Below are positions 39,329 through 50,478 of a DNA stretch of 64,000 nt, one piece after another. The stretch comes from Ricinus communis (lineage: Eukaryota; Streptophyta; Magnoliopsida; Malpighiales; Euphorbiaceae). The stretch's first letter is position 1. The number at the start of each line of letters is the position of its first letter. Both the position numbers and the translations under genes were made by a program. The stretch is from positions 6,510,001-6,574,000 of the forward strand of contig NC_063256.1 of assembly GCF_019578655.1 (NCBI RefSeq), written 5' to 3'. The notes under the pieces are model-generated. The model was given only the letters and a program-made list of their open reading frames with translations. It was not told the origin of the DNA and did no database searches.

Positions 39329-40381
39329 ATGGCCTCTTGTTACACCAGTCTTCATCTCCTCCTCGGCCTCCTGTCTTTCCCCATCTTTCTCTCCTCCGCT
39401 GCCACCACCTCCTCCTCTTCAGGAGGTATCCGCCTTGGCCTTATCCGAAAGCCTTCCTCCGATATCCCCACCTTCCGGGAAGCCCCAGCTTTTCGCAATG
39501 GTGAGTTGTGTGGGGCAGAAAGAATTCATGTTACCATGACCCTTGATGCCAATTACCTAAGAGGCACTATGGCAGCAGTCTTATCAATCCTTCAGCATTC
39601 TACCTGTCCTGAGAACGTTGAGTTTCACTTTCTTTGGGCACATTTCGAGCCAGAGGTCTTCTCCAACATTAAGTCTACCTTTCCTTATCTTAACTTCAAG
39701 ATTTATCGTTTCGACTCTAACCGTGTCCGTGGCAAGATTTCTAAATCAATACGTCAAGCTTTAGACCAGCCATTAAATTATGCAAGGATTTACCTTGCTG
39801 ATATACTTCCATTAGATGTTAATAGAGTTATATATCTAGATTCTGATCTTGTCGTTGTTGATGATATTGCAAAATTATGGCAAGTCGATTTAGAGGGAAA
39901 AGTTCTTGCTGCACCAGAATATTGCCATGCAAATTTTACAAACTATTTTACAGAGTTATTTTGGTCAAATCTCGAATGGGCAAAGACATTTGAAGGAAAA
40001 AGGCCATGTTATTTTAACACAGGAGTGATGGTAGTTGACGTGGATAAATGGAGAACAGGAGGGTATACGCAAAAAGTAGAGGAGTGGATGATGGTCCAAA
40101 AACACCAGAGGTTATATGATCTTGGGTCATTGCCACCATTTTTATTGGTTTTAGCTGGGGACATTAAAGCAGTGGATCATAGATGGAACCAACATGGATT
40201 AGGAGGTGATAATATTGAAGGCAAGTGTAGGAATTTGCATCCTGGTCCAATTAGTTTGCTTCACTGGAGTGGGAAAGGGAAACCATGGTTAAGGCTTGAC
40301 TCAAGAAAACCATGCTCTGTTGATCGTCTTTGGGCTCCTTATGATCTTTATCGCTCTTCAATGCATTCTTTGGAAGATTGA
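39329..40381 (+). CDS. GATL4: Galacturonosyltransferase-like protein, GATL4 type (GT8), 350 aa
   Basis: An intronless gene, as usual for GATL. Residues 1-25 form a hydrophobic N-terminal signal or anchor. The GT8 domain follows, with the nucleotide-sugar/metal motif DSDLVVVDD (171-179), [12 protein letters not shown] just before it, [12 protein letters not shown] (about 227-238), [10 protein letters not shown] (286-295) and the closing HWSGKGKPW (312-320). GATL proteins act in the Golgi in making pectin and xylan primer structures; GATL1/PARVUS is the best known, and direct enzyme activity of most members is unproved. The C-terminal wording (RLDSRKPC...[12 protein letters not shown]) fits the GATL3/GATL4 branch best. 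The start is the first ATG in frame; a short uORF precedes it. A long GAA tract follows the stop. Confidence 0.95.
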   Translation: MASCYTSLHLLLGLLSFPIFLSSAATTSSSSGGIRLGLIRKPSSDIPTFREAPAFRNGELCGAERIHVTMTLDANYLRGTMAAVLSILQHSTCPENVEFHFLWAHFEPEVFSNIKSTFPYLNFKIYRFDSNRVRGKISKSIRQALDQPLNYARIYLADILPLDVNRVIYLDSDLVVVDDIAKLWQVDLEGKVLAAPEYCHANFTNYFTELFWSNLEWAKTFEGKRPCYFNTGVMVVDVDKWRTGGYTQKVEEWMMVQKHQRLYDLGSLPPFLLVLAGDIKAVDHRWNQHGLGGDNIEGKCRNLHPGPISLLHWSGKGKPWLRLDSRKPCSVDRLWAPYDLYRSSMHSLED

Positions 40382-41648
40382 GGGAGAAGAGAGGAGAAGA
40401 TTGGATTGGAGAAGAAGAAGAAGAAGAAGAAGAAGAAGAAGAAGAAGAAGAAGAAATAGAAGAAGAAGGAGAAGGGAATGGTTGTAAAATGAAGGGACTA
40501 AGTAGATTAATTAGGAGATGAATGATTAATAGGTAACCAAGAAGGGAAGAAAAAGAAGAAAAAAAAATCTTTCTTGATCATTTCCAATATTTCCCTTCTG
40601 TATATTATAGTAGAATGGAAAGGAAAATGATAAATTCTCATTGATTAAGAAAATTTATTTCAAAAAATTTTCTTTCCATTCTGCTTGTTCATTATCTTGA
40701 TTTAAAGGAGAAAAGAGGGGCAAAAGAGCAGGTTCTTTTTTAAATTATTCTGATATTCTTATTTCTCTAGTCAGGTTATGGTTAAATGGTAGGTTTACAT
40801 GTCCCTCTAGACAACCATTCTACTAACTAATTATTCTTTTATTTCTAGAATGATGCCTTTTGTGTGTTCAATATTTTTTCCTTTGAATTATTTGCAGAAT
40901 TGAAATATATATGTTGTAGCATTTCTTATATGGATACTGATTTCCTGCTGTGTGGGTTCCCAATGCCTTAGCTATATGTGGAGATTTGTGATAATATATG
41001 AAAATACTTGCAAAATTGGAGAGATTACGAGGATATATTTTAATGGAGCAGCAACACATAAGTATCATGCTACAACCTGTATATTATATATAAATAGAGC
41101 ATCTGGTGGTCTGAAATTATTCATTAGACTAATTATTCTTTACTTCTTATGTCATTAACTAACAAGGACTCTGATATTTGCGGATCTTAGTAGAATTTTT
41201 TACCAATAAATTGCATAGAAACTTGCAACATTTGGATCTGTTTATATACTTTCATGACCGATTCTCCATTATCTTATATAACAAGAAAGACCCGTAAATC
41301 TACCTTGTTAATTATTTACCAAATTACTTCACCATCAGTTTTCTCAATACACTCAGGATACATGTAGCCTGCTTCAAATCAAAATATTGAGTGAATACAG
41401 TATTCTGATTCCAGATCAAGTCTTGAATTGATTGGAGCAACTGGTAGAAAACTTAAGAGCCTAGCATAGGAGAATGACTAACTGATGCTCAGGTGAATTA
41501 CTGAAATTCCAACGTGTATAAATACAATGGCACTAAATTCCATTGGAGCTTGCATGGACATAATAATGGAAGCTAAATTGTAGTTATTTAAATTATGTCC
41601 AATTTTACCAAGAAAGGAAGGTACCCTACAACCTTATAAGAAGAAAGA
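40382..41648. other. 3' flank of GATL4 and spacer
   Basis: The GATL4 3'UTR begins with a purine tract. Poly(A)-type AATAAA words occur near 41200. Past that, 450 bases hold nothing supported before the stop of the next minus-strand gene. Confidence 0.5.
40409..40472 (+). repeat. (GAA)n tract in the GATL4 3'UTR
   Basis: About fifteen uninterrupted GAA units followed by interrupted ones, starting 28 bases after the stop codon. In a forward frame they encode a spurious Arg-rich ORF. A long purine tract could form triplex DNA and should vary in length between individuals. Confidence 0.9.
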
Positions 41649-42455
41649 TTATGCTTCAGGTCCTAAACCAAGATGTCTTCTCATTGCTTCCTTCCTGCTC
41701 CTGATGAATTCATCGGATTTTTCATTAATATTTGCACTTAAAATGTTACCTGGGTTCCTCATTTTTGGTTCCTTGGCCTGTACCAGTACGGTGATTTTGT
41801 CACTTGCTATGTTCTTCCCTTTGTTGTCTGTGGTAACAACCTTCTGTCTACCTCTTCCTTGAGCCACTTGTGGGGTTTCCTGAAAGCCTCTAGCTTGACT
41901 TGTTGGATCAGCTCGCTTCATGCCTTGAGGCAAGGAAGTAAAATTCACTTGAACTAGGGGGTGCTTTTCCTTATTCCGGAATGGCTCGGCAAGTCTGCTC
42001 TTCTTGTCTTTAGCAGAGGACTGCTCGGCAACTTTGCTCTTTTTCCCCTTCTCAATAGTCTTGTTTTTAACAGGGTCAATTGTGGATGAAGTGCTAGAAA
42101 TGTCGCCACCTTTCTCGAATAGGAGTGGATCATGATCAACATGGATAGAAGAACCAAGCTTGTCAATAGGAGTCCAATACTCCAAAGATTCTTCACTTTG
42201 TTTGAAATTAATCTCAATTGTAGATCCTGAACTATCATCTTTTGACATTTTCTGATCCTGATGGTTCAACATTTCTTCCCGACTAGACTTGGAAAGGATC
42301 TTGGGTTCATGGGTTTCATCCATAGAGCACACTCCATTCATCCCAGGATCTTCTATCGAGCCTGAAGAGGCTGAAGGAATCAAAGGAGAAATGAACCTGC
42401 TTATGAAGTTGAAGACCCTCTGGCAAACGCCAAGAGGATAGAAATGCTCGTCCAT
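41649..42455 (-). CDS. Uncharacterised plant protein, 268 aa, intronless
   Basis: An open frame with plant-like codon use, preceded by a plausible leader. I do not recognise a named family. The N-terminus (MDEHFYPLGVCQRVFNFISR) is amphipathic and may contact a membrane. The centre is Ser/Lys-rich and disordered. The C-terminus NINEKSDEFIRSRKEAMRRH is helical and reminiscent of the short C-terminal motif of DUF761-like plant proteins, though weakly. The ATG at 42455 (AAAAAATGGA) has a better context than the one at 42464, which would add MQK. It lies alone, downstream end facing GATL4. Function is unknown; the length and lack of stops over 807 bases make chance unlikely. Confidence 0.75.
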   Translation of the reverse strand: MDEHFYPLGVCQRVFNFISRFISPLIPSASSGSIEDPGMNGVCSMDETHEPKILSKSSREEMLNHQDQKMSKDDSSGSTIEINFKQSEESLEYWTPIDKLGSSIHVDHDPLLFEKGGDISSTSSTIDPVKNKTIEKGKKSKVAEQSSAKDKKSRLAEPFRNKEKHPLVQVNFTSLPQGMKRADPTSQARGFQETPQVAQGRGRQKVVTTDNKGKNIASDKITVLVQAKEPKMRNPGNILSANINEKSDEFIRSRKEAMRRHLGLGPEA

Positions 42456-42864
42456 TTTTTGCATGTTTTTGCGTTAAAAATACACAAAAATTGCACGATA
42501 AAGAACAAAGAAATAAGGAAATGATTGAATAAGACAGGACTAGAGGGAGGGGTTATATGAAATGGGCATATGTTATTCCATCCTTGGGAGATGGGGTAAA
42601 CAAACAAAAAAAAAAAAAAAGAAATGTGAGTTTGATGGAGCCATTCTTTTCTCTTTCAACCCTGAGACGGGGGCTTATTTCTTACGCTTTACTATAGTGG
42701 CTATAAAGCAAAAGGAGATATCAAGAATCTAATCACAATTTTAAACTTGATACCATGCATTGGCAAAGGGAAGTCGAATACTACCTTGCTTAGAAAGGTG
42801 AAGTTTCTCATATTCCCAAATAGCACGACTGCGGGAGATGACAATCTTGTTCATCATAGACTTG

Positions 42865-43354
42865 TTTATGGGCCTGGGTACCCGTCCGGCCCGCATTCCT
42901 CGGGCCATATTTAAATAATAATTTTTATTTAAAAGCTCGGTCCGAACTCGAAAAAAATCCGTAGTCCAATCCGAAGCCCGATCCGGCTCGAGGTCTAATT
43001 TAGTTTAAAAAAAAAATATCATACCTAGAATTCGAGCCTGTAACCTTCAGTATATAATTGAGTGTTATAAATCATTTAACTACCTATTATTCATATTTAT
43101 AATTTTCATGTTATTAATAATATCAAACCCTAAACAACCTTGTTGTATATTACAAAACTGGATCAGGCCCGACCCAAACCCTCCCAAGCATGACCTTTTT
43201 ATACAAGTTTAACAATTGGTCGGGCCAGACTTTTCAAAAGATTTCGGACTCGAGCTTGGGCTTAGAGATACTAAAAAATCTTCAGGCCTGAGCGGACTCG
43301 GACTTGTCCAAAATCAAGTCAGGTCCGGCCCGAGCCCGCCCAGGCCCGGCCCTG
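42865..43354. mobile_element. GC-rich repeat island, probable hAT-like remnant
   Basis: About 490 bases rich in GGCCCG/CGGGCC words in an otherwise AT-rich spacer. The shared word GGGCCTGGG occurs near the left edge (42870) and in reverse complement near the right edge (complement begins CAGGGCCGGGCCTGGG). Target duplication is uncertain (TAGACTTG versus ATCGCTTG, 4 of 8). Words such as CCCGACCC and CTCGAGC are typical of a widespread plant repeat. The exact borders are a guess. Confidence 0.4.
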
Positions 43355-43881
43355 ATCGCTTGTAACTCATTGAGCATGAATTGACCCTAGGAGCCAACAA
43401 GCCATTACGCCTCACTCTCAAAATCCCATAACCATAGTGGATTTCCCCAGCTATATATAATTTTCCATGTTCATTCTTTCATGTACAAAATACAGGGGCA
43501 TGACAACTATCAACTAGAAGCCTAAAATAAAAGAAAACTATAAAAAATTATCTACAACTAAAAAATCAATTGAAGAACATTAATGATAAACAGCAAAAAC
43601 TACCAACCAGAACTCAATTTTCTAATCAACTTCACATAACATTCTAGTCTATGCTTATATATGGAAGGAAATAATTATATAAGATATATATCAGACTAAT
43701 TAGTACTCTGTCAAATCGCACAGACAGAATTAGAGAAACAAAAACAAATCCCTTGCACAATGTATAACCATATAAGAAAAGGTTCATATATTGCCAAAAA
43801 TGGAATCGGTACAACTTCTTAAATAAGATTCAAAATAAACCCAGCAAAAAAGAGGGGAACAATCCTAATACTTTTTCTCCA

Positions 43882-45813
<1,932 letters not shown>

Positions 45814-45895
45814 TGCTATGCGTTAGAGGATTCAGGATTCTGATTCTTTCTCTCGCTCGCTGTTTCAGAGATATGGAGAGTGAAATGAACCCTAG

Positions 45896-46003
45896 AAACC
45901 CTAAATGTAGAGTCACCGGGTTATAAACTCGGGTTAGATAGGGGCGTTGCGTTGGGTCGTCTTGATGTTTGGGAACGGGCCTAAATGGGCCGTTAAATGC
46001 CCA
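45896..46003 (-). promoter_or_regulatory. RPL6 promoter: telo-box and site II cluster
   Basis: AAACCCTAA lies at 45896-45904, 83 bases upstream of the start codon, with TGGGCC at 45986-45991, GGGCCT at 45978 and GCCCA at 45999. This is the combination expected for co-regulated plant ribosomal-protein genes. Confidence 0.65.
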
Positions 46004-46179
46004 AAACAAAAAATTTAACGCTATATTTGTGAGTTTAACTAAAAATATAAAAATCGTTTTATTTTATTTAAAGAACAAAATGAGCTTGGTACACAACTCC
46101 TCTCGCTATTTGTATAAGACTAACCTCAAATGTTTAAGGTCTCATATCATAATTAATTTTTTTTAAATTGCATCACTTT

Positions 46180-47060
46180 CTTTTCTCGATCCCTGAGGGA
46201 TCCTACCTCTTCTAAACGTGTTTCATCCAATAGCCATCGAACAATGAATTGGCAAATAGTTATATTTTCATCAAAATCGTTAGACATAAAATTAATATTA
46301 TTTGAAATAAGAGACTGACGACTCCAAAGATAGACCTTTATTGTCGAGTGCAATGATTACACTATCAGTATATCTCCCCCTCCCCTGTAAATAGCAACAA
46401 CCATTATGCAAAAAAAGAAAAAAAATCAACGCCATTAAAGTCCTCCATATATGCGAGAAGTACGAGCAACCAAGAACAAAGAAAATAATTTATTCCATAC
46501 ATCAAAGTGATAGTACCATCGATTCTTAAGCCACAACGAAACAAAATTGAGATGAAAGCGATAAAACACATCCACCAAACGACAATAGAAACAATGGAAA
46601 AAACCTAACCATGCCACTTTATAATATCTAACACTCAATAGACGGCATCATAAACGATGGAAAAGACCCGGCTACACCACCTTACAATGCCTATCGATGG
46701 TGGAGAGGGGCAACGATGTTAATCCAATTATGAGTGAACGACTAAAAAAGTCTCATCCTTAAGAAGCACCGACAACTCACCCTCGCCATTGCTCGCATCC
46801 ATCCATAGACGAACTTTCAAAGAAATACAACGGACAAGAGCAGCGGATAACACTGCACCAAACAACAAATCTCGGAAAAAGACTAGCAGAAAACTAGAAC
46901 AAGAAAATCAACAAAAGGCACTAAACAAATTAAACTAAGGAAAAAGAAAGAAAGAAATAAAAACCAAAATTTGATATGATATCACCAGCCCCCAAACTAA
47001 AACCTTAGATAGGGAAAAAATGAATTTTAGGGAGAGAAATGTTGATATGACTTGGATAAA
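46180..47060 (-). mobile_element. Possible retroelement remnant between RPL6 and BSD gene
   Basis: About 880 bases of composition unlike the AT-rich spacers, with a T- and G-rich sense on minus resembling the leader of plant LINE elements. Short frames on minus (for example MDASNGEGELSVLLKDETFL near 46800 and MSNDFDENITICQFIVRWLL near 46290) are unlinked. No reverse transcriptase or clear ends were seen. Low confidence. Confidence 0.25.
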
Positions 47061-47344
47061 TTTTGATATTATATAGTACGCGAGTAATTGTAAAGAACTA
47101 ATCGCGTACCACTGCCATCCCCGTACAAATCAAAAGATTTCTCCCTACATGAAACTAGGAATTGCCAGCTCCCACTTTAAGCCAGCCAGAGACCTTACGA
47201 CACCGTATTTGTAGTCCAGAAATAGACATATCACTTTCTCTACTGGTCGCGCACTTTGACACATAAGTGTGCCATTAGCATTAGCAACACTCTTCACAAT
47301 TTCACAATAATCTGCCCTTTCCCACTAAAAATTTCTCCCCCAAA

Positions 47345-48646
47345 ATGAACTTCTTCAAATCTGTATTCTCAGACGAATCCGACTCTCCAAAATCCGGATT
47401 CGAATCCAATAATAACCAATCACACGCCGACTCCGATCCCACCTCCCCACCCACTCCACAACCAAATCCTAGCGATCATGATTCCACTGGATGGAGCTTT
47501 GGTGGCCTAATCAAAACCCTAACAACCAAATCCGAATCCGTAATCGATATCTACCGTCGCGATTTAAAAGAATTCGGCTCGGGTTTGAAAAAGGAGATCG
47601 AGGTGGCCCATGGATCTCTTGAAACTGTGGGTCACGCGATCGATGAGATTGGTACCTCCGTTCTTAAAGGTACGGCCCAGATCATTTCTCAAGGTAAGGA
47701 TGCAATATTGGCCGTTGATCATGAATCCGATTCCTCCGATAATAATAATAATGAGAGAAGTATTTCAAGTCAACAGAATTTGAATTCGAAACCCTATAGT
47801 CGTTTTGATGCTCAAGTAAGGTTAATTCAAGGTGATGTGAGTACGTATTGTGAGGAGCCTGAGGATTTGGATGATTATAAGAAATGGAAGTTAGGGTTTG
47901 TTTTGGAAGAGAAAAGAGAGGATTTTGAAAGCTTGATTCGGGAGAATAGTGCTATTGAGAGTGTTTACAAAAGGGTTGTGCCCACTGGTGTTGATGAAGA
48001 GACTTTTTGGTGCAGGTATTGTTATAAGGTTTTTAAGCTTAAACAAGCTGAAGATTTGAGAGCTAATCTTGTTAAGCGAGCGATCTCAGCAGAAGAGGAG
48101 GATTTGAGTTGGGATGTTGATGATGATGATGATGATGAGCCTGTTAGTTTGAAGAAAAATGAGGATTTGGGTCGTAAGAATGGGGAAGTTGTTAAGAGTG
48201 GTGAAATTAATAAGATGGATGATAGAGAGTTTGAACAATCATTGAATGTGAAGGAGAAGGAGGATGAAATATATGGGGAGGAAGCAAAGGAAGAGAGGGC
48301 AGTGAGTAGTAGTGACAATGTAGCTAGTGAGACAGTGGATTTGGACAAGAGTAAGGAAGTAAGTGTGTCAAAGTCCGATGAGAAAGCAGGATCAGAAGGA
48401 AAGGCTGATAATGGAGAGTCATCTAAAGATAGTGATTTTTCGGTTATATCAAGCCACCCCTCGATGCCAGAGGAGGAAGATCTTGGGTGGGATGAGATTG
48501 AGGATCTGAGCAGTATTGATGAGAAGAAAGCAACTTATAGTGGAAGTCCCAATAAGGCTGATTTGCGGAGGCGGTTGAGTGCTGCAGAAGAAGAGGAGGA
48601 TTTGAGCTGGGATATTGAAGATGATGATGAGCCAGTTAAAGCTTGA
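47345..48646 (+). CDS. BSD-domain protein with acidic C-terminal modules, 433 aa
   Basis: Intronless. After a disordered head (1-48) comes a conserved amphipathic region (WSFGGLIKTLTTKSESVIDI; GSLETVGHAIDEIGTSVLKG, about 50-115). A BSD domain follows at about 175-235 with the diagnostic aromatic pair in TFWCRYCYKVF (W222 and the F230 region). The rest is Glu/Asp/Lys/Ser-rich and repeats an acidic module: EEEDLSWDVDDDDDDEPV (about 252-269), EEEDLGWDEIEDLS, and EEEDLSWDIEDDDEPV at the end. BSD domains occur in TFIIH p62, synapse-associated proteins and DOS2-like factors; this plant subgroup corresponds to Arabidopsis At1g03350 from memory and has no settled function. The start codon is the first in a leader that reads CCCCCAAAATGAAC. 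Confidence 0.9.
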   Translation: MNFFKSVFSDESDSPKSGFESNNNQSHADSDPTSPPTPQPNPSDHDSTGWSFGGLIKTLTTKSESVIDIYRRDLKEFGSGLKKEIEVAHGSLETVGHAIDEIGTSVLKGTAQIISQGKDAILAVDHESDSSDNNNNERSISSQQNLNSKPYSRFDAQVRLIQGDVSTYCEEPEDLDDYKKWKLGFVLEEKREDFESLIRENSAIESVYKRVVPTGVDEETFWCRYCYKVFKLKQAEDLRANLVKRAISAEEEDLSWDVDDDDDDEPVSLKKNEDLGRKNGEVVKSGEINKMDDREFEQSLNVKEKEDEIYGEEAKEERAVSSSDNVASETVDLDKSKEVSVSKSDEKAGSEGKADNGESSKDSDFSVISSHPSMPEEEDLGWDEIEDLSSIDEKKATYSGSPNKADLRRRLSAAEEEEDLSWDIEDDDEPVKA

Positions 48647-49020
48647 GGCGATTGTTTAAGTTTATAACTAGACATTTGTTTTCATTGTCTGTCTCCTCCA
48701 TCTTTGTTTATCTAAATTTACACAAATTAAGGAGGAACTTCTTCTTTCTTTTCCCCCCTTCATTTCTATGTACACTTTAAAGTGCAAATATTATCTTTTA
48801 TTGTACCCTGAAGTTGAAACAAATGTGTTTATAATAATATTTCATTTTGTTAATTTGTTCTCAGTAAAGCTCTACATTCTCCCATACATGATACATTCAG
48901 CTTAGATTTTTATTGCATTTCTTTGAGTGTTTGTATATGTGTTATATGATTGATCCCTATGTTAGCCTTGCAATTGGCAGTCATAACAATAATTGAGCTT
49001 TTGCAGCTTACGCTTTCCGT

Positions 49021-49132
49021 CATTTTGCAGCAAGTCATGAGATGGTTGCTTTATGGCTTCCATTCAAGCAGTTTACACTTCCCCCTCATTTTGCAGCAAG
49101 TCATGAGATGGTTACCTTATGGCTTCCATTCA
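49021..49132. repeat. 46-bp direct repeat, period 66
   Basis: Copies at 49021-49066 and 49087-49132 match at 44 of 46 positions. The unit includes TTTTGCAGCAAGTCATGAGA, which looks like a splice acceptor followed by exon-like sequence. Confidence 0.85.
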
Positions 49133-49642
49133 GAATGCGATTTCAACAATTTGTACTGGTGAAGTTTGTGATCTAGAAGTTTTAACAACTCGATTATCTA
49201 TGGGCTATAATTCAGCTGATACATATGCATTAATGATTGAATGCTAGCAACACTTACTTTTGGATACTCCCTTTAGACGTTCTCTTTATAATTGCTTACC
49301 TCACTTGTTATTTTTTAAAGGATTAAGTTTCTAGTTTCTAATGTGGAGCAGTTGAATGAGAACATAAGCATCATGACCTGTATGATATGTGAAAATCATA
49401 TATTAATGTAGTGCTTTTAATGGCAACGGATTACTCATCCCTTGTTTAATAGAAGTGGATTAATCATCCCTTTTTAATAGTAATGGATTACTCACCCCAC
49501 ACTTCAAGGTATGCATCTGGGGATTGAGAAGGATACTGTTTTACATTTTTCCCAGGGTGTTGTGATGGTTATTTTCATGGGTTGAAGTTGTACTTTTTTT
49601 GGTTGACAACTATTCCAGCTATGCGTCTTGGCATTGAGAAGG

Positions 49643-49900
49643 ATGTTTTGGATGAAATGGGACTTGACAATCTTTGATGGAATGCAGCTGTTTTCAACTC
49701 CAGGAAGAACTACTGAGCAGTTGGAAGAAGAACTGAGACTCAACTCCATCCCTCCTAAGGCGTCTCCTACAAAATACAGCATCACCTGCGACTTTATAGT
49801 TGACAGAAACCTTCAAATAAGGGGAACACAAACTGTTTTCTGTACAAGAATTTCTCATTATGCGGAAAAAATAGTGTGGCTGAGAAAAACGGTGCTCTGA
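49643..49900 (+). pseudogene. Unassigned 85-codon frame, possible gene fragment
   Basis: The frame from ATG 49643 includes GRTTEQLEEELRLNSIPPKA and TKYSITCDFIVD, a composition more protein-like than the surrounding spacer ORFs. I do not recognise it. The 40 bases before it (TATGCGTCTTGGCATTGAGA) are an imperfect copy of 49510-49540, so a duplication has occurred. It could equally be chance in a UTR. Confidence 0.2.
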
Positions 49901-50478
49901 ACCAAAGATGGTATTGAATTAGATATTTGAGGTTGCTCAACCCTGTAGATACAATGATTTTCATGATTATGATAAGTGTTTTCGTCTTCAACAAGAAAGA
50001 ACTTCCAGCCAGTTGAGCGGTAAGCTATGCCACCACCATTCAAAAGAGGTGGAACTAATCTGCAGATTATACTGTAATCACCATATTACAATTGGAACGA
50101 ACTTGATATGCAAATGGGAATAGAAAACATCCAACCAGAGCACAATTATTTGTCTATGGAAAATATCAAATATAAATTACTTTAATCAATACAAAATTCT
50201 GCCGTCTACAAAAGAGCTAATTCACACTCTTCAGACTTAAAGCTCAACTATCCCTAAAGGCTAAAGCCCTACATGATTGATACCACAGAAATGTGTACTG
50301 ACTGAAATTAGAATCTAATTTTACCGAGAATGAAAAAGAAAGAAATGAATTGGAAAAACAAACTTTTTCTTTGGCAGCACATAGGCCTACTTTGTACAAT
50401 GAGCAAGAAGTGCTCATGAGTTTTACCTATATTGTTGACTCGTATTGCCTTTGGCCTCATGACTGCCTCAGGGTAAGA

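Larger units (their letters stand above)
48647..50478. other. Spacer between BSD gene (+) and ALKBH10 (-) 3' ends
   Basis: The BSD 3'UTR probably covers to about 48850. The ALKBH10 3'UTR probably extends from 50478 towards 50150. In between lie a 66-bp-period duplication and an unassigned ORF, described separately. Confidence 0.5.

Noticed and set aside
40296..40487. Arg-rich 63-codon frame at the end of GATL4
   Set aside because: Created by the GAA tract read in another frame; overlaps the conserved GATL4 C-terminus.
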